A DNA stretch of 64,000 bases. It comes from Nitratiruptor sp. YY09-18. Lineage in GTDB: Bacteria > Campylobacterota > Campylobacteria > Campylobacterales > Nitratiruptoraceae. Below the pieces are notes generated by a model. The model worked only from the letters and a program-made list of their open reading frames with translations. It was not told where the DNA came from and ran no database searches. The stretch is from positions 62,001 through 126,000 of the forward strand of contig NZ_AP023065.1 in assembly GCF_016593235.1 (NCBI RefSeq), given 5' to 3'. Made by a program: the position numbers and the translations under genes. The stretch's first letter is position 1; each line of letters starts with the position of its first letter. Positions 17,159 through 24,542 of the stretch are shown here, in pieces.

Positions 17159-17751
17159 TTGAACATTTGGTATCTCTTCTTGTCCATTTTGCAGATATAC
17201 TGGGTTATATCGGAATATACTTTTATATGCTTCTTGTTGGTACTTTCATCCCAGTACCAAGTGAAATAGTCCTCATTCCTGCAGGCTATCTTTCTTCTAT
17301 TGGCAAAAAGAGTTTCTTTTTGCTGCTTCTTAGTGGAGCGCTAGGATCCCTCTCAGGGGCTCTCATCAACTACTTCTTGGCGAAATGGCTTGTGCAAAAA
17401 TATCGCCACAAGGAACTGTTTCAAAAAGTGATCAGATTTTTCAACCATCATGGCAAAATTGCAGTCTTTCTCGCTCCTTTGACTCCAGGGCTTGGCCAGT
17501 ATATCTCTATTCCGGCCGGAATATCTCATATGCCGCTTCGTTACTTCGTCCCGCTCACGTTCAGTGCAAATCTCATTTGGGTAGGTTTCATGCTTCTTAT
17601 TGGTTACATTTTTGGCGAAGGTACAGCTGCAAAAAGTGCTGCTACACTAGGTTCTTTAGTACTTTTGGGGTTTGTGATCCTCTCTGCTACGATATATGTA
17701 TATAGAGAAGTCAAAAAGAGTTCTTATGAAGAGATAACGGAGAGTTCATAA
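17155..17751 (+). CDS. DedA-family membrane protein lacking conserved arginines
   Basis: A 198-residue protein of the DedA/SNARE-associated (VTT) family, recently linked to lipid-carrier flipping such as undecaprenyl phosphate. FIPVPSEIVLIPAGYL is the N-terminal signature and YISIPAGISHMPLRYF the C-terminal one. The block between, which normally reads GRFxPGxR, is here FLAPLTPGLGQ, so both conserved arginines are absent. It overlaps the ferritin-VIT gene as ATGA. Function may differ from canonical DedA, for example in proton coupling. Confidence 0.85.
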   Translation: MIEHLVSLLVHFADILGYIGIYFYMLLVGTFIPVPSEIVLIPAGYLSSIGKKSFFLLLLSGALGSLSGALINYFLAKWLVQKYRHKELFQKVIRFFNHHGKIAVFLAPLTPGLGQYISIPAGISHMPLRYFVPLTFSANLIWVGFMLLIGYIFGEGTAAKSAATLGSLVLLGFVILSATIYVYREVKKSSYEEITESS

Positions 17752-17778
17752 AAAAATTTTTTAGTTTTGTTAATTTAG

Positions 17779-17791
17779 TGGCCGAAGGCCA
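17779..17791. terminator. Short hairpin between convergent genes
   Basis: TGGCC-GAA-GGCCA between the dedA stop and the stop of the thioredoxin-fold gene. It may serve both directions, with T-rich sequence upstream (the 3' side for the minus-strand transcript). Confidence 0.4.
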
Positions 17792-17802
17792 GGGAAAGAG
17801 TA

Positions 17803-18120
17803 TTAAGAAGAAGTTTTTAGGAGATTTTCGAAAATCTTAGTAAGTTCCTCTGCACTTACCAGGCCTTCAGCCAAGATCTTGCCTTGCCACTCCAGCGTTG
17901 GATCTTTGGCGACACCTCTTTCAATCGATTTTATTGCATCTTTTTCATATCGTATTTGCAAGCGCAAAGGCAGGTGCTTTACAGCACAGACAAGCCTTTT
18001 GGCCAACTTCACCCGCTCCGTATCGCTTCCGTGGATCGTTACATCAAGCAAAGGCCACTCTTCGTGCTCTGCATGAAGCATTTCCCCTTCCTTAAGGGGA
18101 TAGCAATATTCTAAACTCAT
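17803..18120 (-). CDS. Thioredoxin-fold-like small protein without CxxC
   Basis: A 105-residue cytosolic protein. The order of a DVTIHG strand, a helix with one cysteine (RLVCAVKHL), a LRLQIRYEKD strand, a VAKDPTLEWQGKIL hairpin and a final VSAEELTKIFENLL helix recalls the small thioredoxin-like proteins (MTH895 type), in which NPTLIVDGKVL is the usual hairpin. The CxxC pair is missing. AAGGAATGAA precedes the ATG, which lies one base after the globin gene stop. Last gene of the K+ channel operon. The fold is inferred by eye. Confidence 0.55.
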   Translation of the reverse strand: MSLEYCYPLKEGEMLHAEHEEWPLLDVTIHGSDTERVKLAKRLVCAVKHLPLRLQIRYEKDAIKSIERGVAKDPTLEWQGKILAEGLVSAEELTKIFENLLKTSS

Positions 18121-18121
18121 T

Positions 18122-19219
18122 TCATTCCTTGTTTTTGATGTAGAGTGTCAATTTCATAGTTTCTGCCAAGAGGTCAATTCCCTCAACTATGTAGAGTTTA
18201 TTTACAACATCTCTTGCTTTGATACAAAGAAAAAAGACGCTCTCTTTAAAACTTATATATTTAACAATATCATAGCCTTCTTCCGGTTCACTCTCTAAAA
18301 ACTCCAATGCTTCTATCGCCCATCCATAATTTTGGCTTAATAGCTTATACATATTGTGCTGGATAGTCTCTATCGTCAATGCTTTATCATTTGTAATAGC
18401 TCTTGTATAAATAATATCGGTCATGGCCCGCATTGTAGCAAGAGAACTTGTTAAAGAAAGATATGCAGTGACATTGATGTTATTGAGTGGTTTGATGATA
18501 GCATTTTTCAGTGCCCCTAAATTCTTCTCATTTGGTTCATTGGAAAACTGCGTACAAAATCTTTTGATAGTTGCTAGATGAAAACCCGCCTCTTCCAAAA
18601 CATCTTTATACTCTTTGAGCTCCTCCAAACTCTTTTCAAAAAGCTCTTTTGCTTCTTTGTCTACTTTCAACGCTTCAAAAGAGCTTTTGCATCGAATATA
18701 TGCCATATGAAGGCTATTGACTGCAATAAAAAGATCATTTGCCCTGTAAGGAGACTCTGCCAGCGTTTTTTGCGAAAAATACTCCTCTTTCATGATCTCT
18801 TCTGATACTTTTAAATACTTGATAATGAGCTTGAGATAGGGCAAGATAGCAGGTTCTTTTTGAGAAAGCTCCAAGATGAGTTCACTGAGCAGATGATAGC
18901 CGTATGAAAGCAGAATCGGATCGAGTCTGATGTGATAGTGCGCAATGGCCACTTTTGCGATTTTGTTATACAGCTCCTCATCAAAAGGTTTAGAGAGTAA
19001 CTGGGCAACAAACTTGATCTGTTTTCTTTTGAGTTCAGGGATTCTTTCAACCGGAATGAATTTCGTAAATTCCTCTTTTTGCAAGAGCTTTTCGTAAAAC
19101 TTGTCCATTATCTCATTCACATAAGGCTCTATCTTTTGTAATGCCTCTTTTCGCTTCTTTAGATCGTCATCTTGCAGTTGGTATATCTCTTTAATAAGTT
19201 CAATTTTTGCATTCATCAT
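18122..19219 (-). CDS. Protoglobin-domain sensor with unknown C-terminal region
   Basis: A 365-residue soluble protein. Residues 1-150 match the protoglobin/globin-coupled-sensor domain: IEPYVNEIMDKFYEKLL for the early helices and IAHYHIRLDP at 92-101, where H94 aligns with the proximal haem ligand (VHxRIGL in the family). Residues 160-365 are all-helical and match no output domain I recognise; there is no GGDEF, MCP, kinase or DNA-binding motif. Its start overlaps the cNMP-binding gene as ATGA. I infer a haem-based oxygen or NO sensor acting on its operon partners, most plausibly the K+ channel. Confidence 0.7.
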   Translation of the reverse strand: MMNAKIELIKEIYQLQDDDLKKRKEALQKIEPYVNEIMDKFYEKLLQKEEFTKFIPVERIPELKRKQIKFVAQLLSKPFDEELYNKIAKVAIAHYHIRLDPILLSYGYHLLSELILELSQKEPAILPYLKLIIKYLKVSEEIMKEEYFSQKTLAESPYRANDLFIAVNSLHMAYIRCKSSFEALKVDKEAKELFEKSLEELKEYKDVLEEAGFHLATIKRFCTQFSNEPNEKNLGALKNAIIKPLNNINVTAYLSLTSSLATMRAMTDIIYTRAITNDKALTIETIQHNMYKLLSQNYGWAIEALEFLESEPEEGYDIVKYISFKESVFFLCIKARDVVNKLYIVEGIDLLAETMKLTLYIKNKE

Positions 19220-19662
19220 AGCACCTCTTCTAATGTTTTATACATCTGAACAATTTTCTCATCGCTATTTCTTAAAAATTTAGCAAGAAGCAACGTAGCA
19301 TTTTTCAAAACCTTTACACCAATTTCTGGATTTTTTTGACAAAAGGCAAAAAAATCCTTTTGAGAAACTTCCAAAATCACTGAATCTTTTTTAGCCTCTA
19401 CAGTCGTCAAACTGTTACCTCCATCAACAAGGCAGGTCAGCGAAAAAAAGACACTGCTGTCACTGATTGTTGCAACCTCCATCTCTCCATCACTGGAGTG
19501 TTTTTTTACCAAAAGCAGACCACTTTCTAACAAAAACCCTTTTTTTAAATGGTCCCCTTCTTTTTTGATCGCCTGTCCTTTTGGAATCTCTTTTTTTGCA
19601 AAAATGGACAAAAAGCTTTGTTCCTCTTCTTCATTCAAACCTTCAAACAGCGGATTTTTCAT
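19216..19662 (-). CDS. Free-standing cyclic-nucleotide-binding (Crp-type) domain
   Basis: A 148-residue protein consisting only of a cNMP-binding beta-roll and flanking helices: MKNPLFEGLNEEEEQSFL, then GDHLKKGFLLESGLLLV and a final helix. There is no helix-turn-helix, so it is not a Crp-type regulator. The phosphate-binding cassette does not show the usual RAA motif (the region reads SSVFFSLTCLVDGGNS), so the ligand may not be cAMP. GGAGAGAAAAC precedes the ATG. It overlaps the K+ channel gene by 20 bases; such domains are usually fused to channels, here it is a separate chain. Confidence 0.8.
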   Translation of the reverse strand: MKNPLFEGLNEEEEQSFLSIFAKKEIPKGQAIKKEGDHLKKGFLLESGLLLVKKHSSDGEMEVATISDSSVFFSLTCLVDGGNSLTTVEAKKDSVILEVSQKDFFAFCQKNPEIGVKVLKNATLLLAKFLRNSDEKIVQMYKTLEEVL

Positions 19663-20758
19663 GTTTTCTCTCCATTACGATTAGTGCTGCGAACTCAGGA
19701 ATAACAAGATTATCGTCAGGATTGATAACCACTTCCATCTCGACCTGATTTTTTTTGATTTTTGTGAGAAGCTTTTTATATTTTTCCACATCCCCTCCAA
19801 ACTGCAGCTTTTTTAAGACAATTTTTTTCAGTTCACTCTCTGTTATATAGTTTTTTACGATGCCTATGAGTATCTCCCCTTTTTGCAAGCTATCCTCAAA
19901 AGCCTCTTTATAAGAGACTCCCTCATAGGAGTGTTTCGTTTGGATATGGATATTTTGCGTTCTAAGCAGCTTTCTGATAACCTTGGACATTCCAGGTTCA
20001 GTCACTGATTTTGAGAGTAAAAAGCGGTTATACTCTTCGCTCATAATAATTTCGTTGCATTTGCTTTTTATGAGATAGTTTTCATACTTTGGATCGATGA
20101 TTTCTGCTGTGATATAGACATGTGGATTTAAGGAACGAATCAAAATGACCGTTTCCAGCACCCTTGCATCGGCAAACTCATCATGCATATTGAGTATCAT
20201 CACTTTATCGGCTCTTTCGATATGCGCCTCTTTCAAAACCGCTTCATCGTTGTATTCCCCTTGTGCCCATTTGAGATGATGCTCTTCAAGAAGATTTTTC
20301 AGTTCTGGTACAAGTTCAGGATAAACGATTACGATATTCTCCCCATAATGGGCTTTAAAACTTTGTAAAACCTCTATACGAGGCGTTTTAAAACCGCAGA
20401 TCACAAGGTGCTTGTTCAGTGAATCTAACATCTCATATTCCTTTTTTGAAGAGATTGTCAGGGCTACAAGTTTGCTCGTCATTGTCGCTGTAAATGCAGC
20501 AACTGCAATGACACCACCTACAATAATGATAATCGCTACTATTTTTCCAGCTGCACTATGGGGCACCACATCACCATATCCCACGGTGGTAGCCGTAACA
20601 ATAGACCACCATAAACCATCAAAAAAATTTTTATAGGTTTTAGGCTCAAGCAACTCCATCAAATAAGATGCAATAAATAAAAAGATGGTATAAAGAAGGA
20701 TATAAAGCGTCGATAAATTAAGTTCTATTTTTAATCTTCTCAAAACCATCCTTTCCAT
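19643..20758 (-). CDS. MthK-like potassium channel with RCK domain
   Basis: A 371-residue membrane protein with two helices (about 17-37 and 71-95) around a pore loop with the K+ selectivity filter TVGYGD at residues 58-63, then an RCK/TrkA-N domain and a second C-terminal RCK-type lobe. The first RCK strand reads HLVICGFKTPRIEVL; the GxGxxG nucleotide motif is absent, as in the calcium-gated MthK channel (CGWSEST). A conserved AEIIDPKYENYL follows. It is the first gene of the four-gene module, 47 bases after the CDF gene; the in-between sequence has a possible -10 box (TTATAGT). Confidence 0.88.
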   Translation of the reverse strand: MERMVLRRLKIELNLSTLYILLYTIFLFIASYLMELLEPKTYKNFFDGLWWSIVTATTVGYGDVVPHSAAGKIVAIIIIVGGVIAVAAFTATMTSKLVALTISSKKEYEMLDSLNKHLVICGFKTPRIEVLQSFKAHYGENIVIVYPELVPELKNLLEEHHLKWAQGEYNDEAVLKEAHIERADKVMILNMHDEFADARVLETVILIRSLNPHVYITAEIIDPKYENYLIKSKCNEIIMSEEYNRFLLSKSVTEPGMSKVIRKLLRTQNIHIQTKHSYEGVSYKEAFEDSLQKGEILIGIVKNYITESELKKIVLKKLQFGGDVEKYKKLLTKIKKNQVEMEVVINPDDNLVIPEFAALIVMERKHEKSAV

Positions 20759-20805
20759 AACTTCTAATACACTATAACAAAGAAGATCTTTTGAATAGAT
20801 AATTT

Positions 20806-21702
20806 TTAAGGTGATACTACAAGCTCCTTTGTATCATTTCTACGGTATTCTGGCTGCAGTGTCACATGAGAAATATGATATTTTTCTTTTAAAACTTTTT
20901 CTATTTTTTCCATCTTTTTCATCACCTCTTTTAGTTTAAGATCACTGCTAAAATCCACATGTGCCTCAAAAAAGAGATCATGGTCATTGAGTCTCCAGAT
21001 GTGAATATGATGGACATTTTCGATTCCAGCTATTTGTGAAACGTCTTCGGCAATCTTTTGCAAATCTATCTCTTTGGGGGCAAACTGCATTAAGATAAAG
21101 ACAGACTCTTTGATAATATCAAAAGAGGCCCAAATGAGATAAAAAGCTATGAAAATAGAGATAACTGGATCGATCCAGTAGATGTGCCACCACTGCATGA
21201 GTAACCCGCCCACAACAACAGCCACTGAAGTAGCCACATCTGTTAAAAGATGCAAATAGGCTGCTTTTATGTTCATATTCTCATGCGCATCCTCTTTGAC
21301 AAGAAAGACACTGAGAGAGTTGAGTATAACGCTCAAAAGTCCAAGCCAGATAACCCATACCGAATCAATAGGTAGGGGATGGAAAAATTTTTGCACTGCT
21401 TCAATAATCAAAAAGATCGCTATGCCCATAAGAAGAGAGGCATTAAAAAGAGCTGCTATGATTTCAGCCCGTTTATAGCCAAAAGTTTTTGAAGTATCAC
21501 CAGGTCTTGCTGCCAGACGATTTGCTATCCATGCAACTACAAGGGAGAGCACATCGCTGAAGTTGTGCATCGCATCGCTTAAAAGTGCTAAAGAGCCAGA
21601 TATAAATCCTCCAATGATTTGCGCTAATGTAATAATAACATTTAAAATAATTGTAATAAAAAGGTTTTTGCCACTTACTTCATGATGGTGATGATGCCCC
21701 AT
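20806..21702 (-). CDS. CDF-family cation (zinc) efflux protein
   Basis: A 298-residue cation diffusion facilitator (CzcD/ZitB type) with six membrane helices and a cytosolic C-terminal domain. Metal-site motifs are SLALLSDAMHNFSDVLSL in helix 2 (with the HxxxD pair) and KAAYLHLLTDVATS in helix 5; the N-terminus carries a GHHHHHE metal-binding tail. The C-domain contains VHHIHIWRLNDHD and DVSQIAGIENVHH. Exports Zn2+ or a similar divalent cation with proton antiport. Twelve bases after the gene for the 81-residue protein; same strand as the whole efflux run. Confidence 0.92.
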   Translation of the reverse strand: MGHHHHHEVSGKNLFITIILNVIITLAQIIGGFISGSLALLSDAMHNFSDVLSLVVAWIANRLAARPGDTSKTFGYKRAEIIAALFNASLLMGIAIFLIIEAVQKFFHPLPIDSVWVIWLGLLSVILNSLSVFLVKEDAHENMNIKAAYLHLLTDVATSVAVVVGGLLMQWWHIYWIDPVISIFIAFYLIWASFDIIKESVFILMQFAPKEIDLQKIAEDVSQIAGIENVHHIHIWRLNDHDLFFEAHVDFSSDLKLKEVMKKMEKIEKVLKEKYHISHVTLQPEYRRNDTKELVVSP

Positions 21703-21714
21703 TGCTATCCTTTA

Positions 21715-21960
21715 TTATGATGGCTTAATATGACACTTTTTTGCCCGAATTGCTTTAATCTCTTTGACCTTTTTCTCAAGATCGCTGAGCATCTCATATT
21801 GAGCTGAATCGGTATGCCCATGCTCCTCCATTCGTCTTTTTTTCTCTTCAATCGTCTCGAGCCACTCGTCTATGATCTCATCTGGAACGGTACAATCGAG
21901 GGCCTCATCCTTTTCATGCTCGACGATCCAGTCGGCGATCTTTTTCAATATATGCAACAT
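21715..21960 (-). CDS. Small charged protein, unknown function
   Basis: An 81-residue soluble protein rich in Glu and Lys, with a coiled-coil-like C-terminal half (MLSDLEKKVKEIKAIRAKK) and two cysteines (C23 and one near the C-terminus in KKCHIKPS). AAGGATAAGCC precedes the ATG, so it is probably real. It lies between the TauE/SafE exporter and the CDF exporter with very short gaps. I do not recognise a family. Confidence 0.6.
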   Translation of the reverse strand: MLHILKKIADWIVEHEKDEALDCTVPDEIIDEWLETIEEKKRRMEEHGHTDSAQYEMLSDLEKKVKEIKAIRAKKCHIKPS

Positions 21961-21969
21961 GGCTTATCC

Positions 21970-22731
21970 TTAAAAAGTGATATGCAGCAGTTTTGCGATC
22001 ATCTTGGCGGAGAGGATCAAAAGCAAAACGCCAATGAGCTTCTTGACCTGCCCCGCTGTCAGATTATAGTGCAAAATCCTATCTCCCAGATATCCCCCGA
22101 TGATTGCGGCAACCGTCACATCGGCTAAAAGTAGCCAATCCATCTTGACAAAACTAAGATAGGTCGCAAACGCTCCAAGGGTGGAAAACGGAATCACGAA
22201 ACTAATAGCATAGGCCGCCTTTTTCGCATCAAATCCCAATAAAATCAGTAGCGGCATAATCAGCGATCCTCCCCCAACACCGATCATCCCTGAAACGATT
22301 CCCACACTTCCACCAATGACATAGAGCACCCACGCCTTATCATAAACCACCTTTGTCTCTCGGTGGCTAAAGAGCAGTAAAAAGGCGCTTACAATCAAAA
22401 AGGCTACCAGCATCCACTCCACGATCTCTTTTGGAACATATTGGGACATCCACGCTCCAATGGGAGTGGCGATCATAATGGAGATCACCAAAGGCAGAGC
22501 GAATTTGATATCCAAAACCCCTCGAAAAAAGTTCATAATCGATGCTGTGATCGTTGAAGCTGAGTTGATAAAGAGTCCTATGGCTTTGGCGAGATTGAAA
22601 GGCATTCCCATCATCGTAAAGGTTGGAACCAGTGCAATAGCCGAGCCCACTCCACCCATCGCAAAGAGGGTGGAAAGAGCGAGCGTGAGTAGAAAGTAAA
22701 GCCCGTAATGGATAAGTTCTGGACTCATCAT
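21970..22731 (-). CDS. TauE/SafE-family sulfite/anion exporter
   Basis: A 253-residue membrane protein with about eight helices. The pair of GVGGGSLIMPLLILLGFDAKKA-type loops is diagnostic (SGMIGVGGGSLIMP in the middle, MGGVGSAIALVPTF at the N-terminus). The family exports sulfite, sulfoacetate or related organosulfonates. Starts with ATGATG one base after the upstream stop, without a clear ribosome-binding site, so translation is probably coupled. Sequence here looks richer in GC than its neighbours, judged by eye. Confidence 0.85.
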   Translation of the reverse strand: MMSPELIHYGLYFLLTLALSTLFAMGGVGSAIALVPTFTMMGMPFNLAKAIGLFINSASTITASIMNFFRGVLDIKFALPLVISIMIATPIGAWMSQYVPKEIVEWMLVAFLIVSAFLLLFSHRETKVVYDKAWVLYVIGGSVGIVSGMIGVGGGSLIMPLLILLGFDAKKAAYAISFVIPFSTLGAFATYLSFVKMDWLLLADVTVAAIIGGYLGDRILHYNLTAGQVKKLIGVLLLILSAKMIAKLLHITF

Positions 22732-23727
22732 CTATCCATTGAGCAGTATGGTGGTTTTATAGAAAGGCTCGATGGGACCTTCAACGATATAGGGCAAAAT
22801 TGCCAAGACATGATGGCGAAATCTTGGATCGATATGGGAGTTTTCATGATCGAACACACTCTCCCATGTCCCATGAAACAGATAGTGGTACTTTCCATCC
22901 GGAGCAAAAGCGCTTTGCAAGATCTCCGTCGTTACCGCTCTTCTGTAGTGTCTGTTTTGATAGGATCCTGGCATCCCGTAGGGGAATTTTGGATTGTAAT
23001 CATAATCTCCTTTTGCCGGTCGGAAGGTCTCTTGAGCGACTTTGAGTAGTGCTGTGCTCTTTTTGTTGAAGATCTCTCTATCTTTTTTCAAAATCGCCAC
23101 ATGGTTGTTGACGGTGACAAGATCGCTTATAGGATCGTCTACTTGATGGCTCAAAAACTCTTCAATCTCTCTTGGTCGCAGATAGATTCTCTCTCTATCT
23201 CCAGCCGAGACGGTGACATAGACCCCTTCGGAGTAGTTTTCACTTAAGTCCCCAAACTCTCTCATCAGCCTCTCAAAGTCTTTGATAACGCCAGATCGCA
23301 TCAAATCGTGATAATTTTTAAATCGCACGAACAAAGAGTAGTACAGTGGAAGACTATTTTCCTTGGCGGCGTCAAGATAGGCGGTGCGCAAAACCGCTTT
23401 GAGATTGGTGGGGTAGTTGTGTACCATTGTCGAATCGCCTACCATGTTTTTAAGCGAAAGAGACAAAAAGCCTCTTTTTTTGCGAAGTTTTTTGCCAAGT
23501 TCTTCCATGTGGGCTACCATCTTTTCACGCTCGGGTATCCAGATCTTAAACTCCGTATAGTAGGTTACCGCACCTTTTGGAGCCTTTTCACCCTTGCCCG
23601 GCTCGATGTTTCTGGAGCCAAGAGTACAAGCCGCTCCCATCCCGCTTGCATCCGCCATAGTAGAAGCGAGCGTCAATCCTCCCATAGCCAAAGCCGCATT
23701 TTTCATAAAGTCACGTCGTTTCATCAT
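22732..23727 (-). CDS. Tat-exported protein of unknown function
   Basis: A 331-residue protein with a twin-arginine signal (KRRDFMKNAALAMGG), so it is exported folded, probably with a cofactor. The stretch from about residue 55 (VTYYTEFKIWIPEREKM to MVHNYP) has the strand-helix pattern of dimeric alpha-beta barrels (antibiotic biosynthesis monooxygenase-like), which is only a resemblance. The C-terminal third is rich in His and aromatic residues (YRRAVTTEIL, FDHENSHIDPRFRHHVL) that could bind metal or haem. AGGAGGTAG precedes; ATG at 23727 or 23724 are both possible. Sandwiched between a small membrane protein and TauE/SafE. Confidence 0.6.
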   Translation of the reverse strand: MMKRRDFMKNAALAMGGLTLASTMADASGMGAACTLGSRNIEPGKGEKAPKGAVTYYTEFKIWIPEREKMVAHMEELGKKLRKKRGFLSLSLKNMVGDSTMVHNYPTNLKAVLRTAYLDAAKENSLPLYYSLFVRFKNYHDLMRSGVIKDFERLMREFGDLSENYSEGVYVTVSAGDRERIYLRPREIEEFLSHQVDDPISDLVTVNNHVAILKKDREIFNKKSTALLKVAQETFRPAKGDYDYNPKFPYGMPGSYQNRHYRRAVTTEILQSAFAPDGKYHYLFHGTWESVFDHENSHIDPRFRHHVLAILPYIVEGPIEPFYKTTILLNG

Positions 23728-24059
23728 CTACCTCCTAATGTTTGGTGTTTATAGATCTCATACAAGAAATCGTGCATATCAAAATAGCCGATCATCGCCT
23801 CAAAAACCATCCGCCAGCAAAGCTCGGCACACAAAAAGAACCCCACAGCTATCAAAATTGTCATAAACTTGCCTCCTTTGGAAAGCGAGGCGTAGAGTGT
23901 GTGAAGTGTATCATTTAATGTTTTAGCAATTGAGATATTTTGGACAATCCAATCCCTTGCTATCCAAAGTACAAATGGCATAACAATTGCACCTATGTAG
24001 TAAAAAATGATCAATACATATTGAGTAATAAAATGATTAAAAGATAAAACATCATACAT
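23724..24059 (-). CDS. Small membrane protein, DUF4282-like
   Basis: A 111-residue protein with two membrane helices (about residues 12-33 and 66-88), the second followed by ELCWRMVFEAMIGYFDMHDFLYEI. The two-helix pattern with RMxxExxI resembles DUF4282. Its end overlaps the Tat-protein gene by 4 bases and its start overlaps the rhodanese gene by 8, so the three are one unit. It may anchor the exported protein or a partner; this is inference. Confidence 0.6.
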   Translation of the reverse strand: MYDVLSFNHFITQYVLIIFYYIGAIVMPFVLWIARDWIVQNISIAKTLNDTLHTLYASLSKGGKFMTILIAVGFFLCAELCWRMVFEAMIGYFDMHDFLYEIYKHQTLGGR

Positions 24060-24435
24060 CTTGTATACTTTCTATTATCTCTTTTGCTTTGTCACCTCTT
24101 AAAAATTCGACCACTTTGAGTAGTCCGTCCGTAAGATATCGTGCGTTAAAGCCTTTGAGTGTAAGATATAGTCTTGCAATTTCGGCTCTGTCATAGTGTG
24201 GACACATAGTCACAATTGTTTTGCTACTATCTAGCTCATTGAGTCTGTCTGGCAGCTCATTGAGTGGAATATGCAATCCAAATCCTACATGCCATGCCTC
24301 ATACTCCTCCCTAAATCTGATATCAACAACTTGTGCTTCGTCTTTTTGCAAAAGCTCAAACATCTCTTCAAGTCCAATTTTCATAGCCTTTCGTTCCTCA
24401 TAATCAAAACTTTTCAAATATTCATCAAAATCCAC
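24052..24435 (-). CDS. Rhodanese-domain protein
   Basis: A 127-residue single-domain rhodanese (sulfurtransferase). AQVVDIRFREEYEAWHVGFGLHIPL is the usual first half and VTMCPHYDRAEIAR contains the catalytic cysteine with a CPHYDRA loop, which is an unusual loop for thiosulfate sulfurtransferases. Translation starts at GTG (24435), six bases after AGGAG. Together with TauE/SafE downstream it suggests a sulfur-handling subcluster. Confidence 0.85.
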   Translation of the reverse strand: MDFDEYLKSFDYEERKAMKIGLEEMFELLQKDEAQVVDIRFREEYEAWHVGFGLHIPLNELPDRLNELDSSKTIVTMCPHYDRAEIARLYLTLKGFNARYLTDGLLKVVEFLRGDKAKEIIESIQDV

Positions 24436-24542
24436 TGCTTTCTCCTACTGATAAATTTTGTAACGAAGTCAAACAGACATATCTTGAGACACTGTTTGTT
24501 GGTATGATGCATTGCGTCCATAAACTCTTGCCACTCTCTCAT
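24414..24542 (-). CDS. Possible 42-residue ORF after chrA
   Basis: An open frame starts with ATG that shares bases with the chrA stop (TGATG) and runs 42 codons into the rhodanese start, reading MREWQEFMDAMHHTNKQ at its N-terminus and ending in WILMNI. It contains two cysteines separated by CLKIC and a basic tail. It would fill the only gap over 100 bases in this part of the minus-strand run. No family is recognised; it may be chance. Confidence 0.25.
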   Translation of the reverse strand: MREWQEFMDAMHHTNKQCLKICLFDFVTKFISRRKQWILMNI

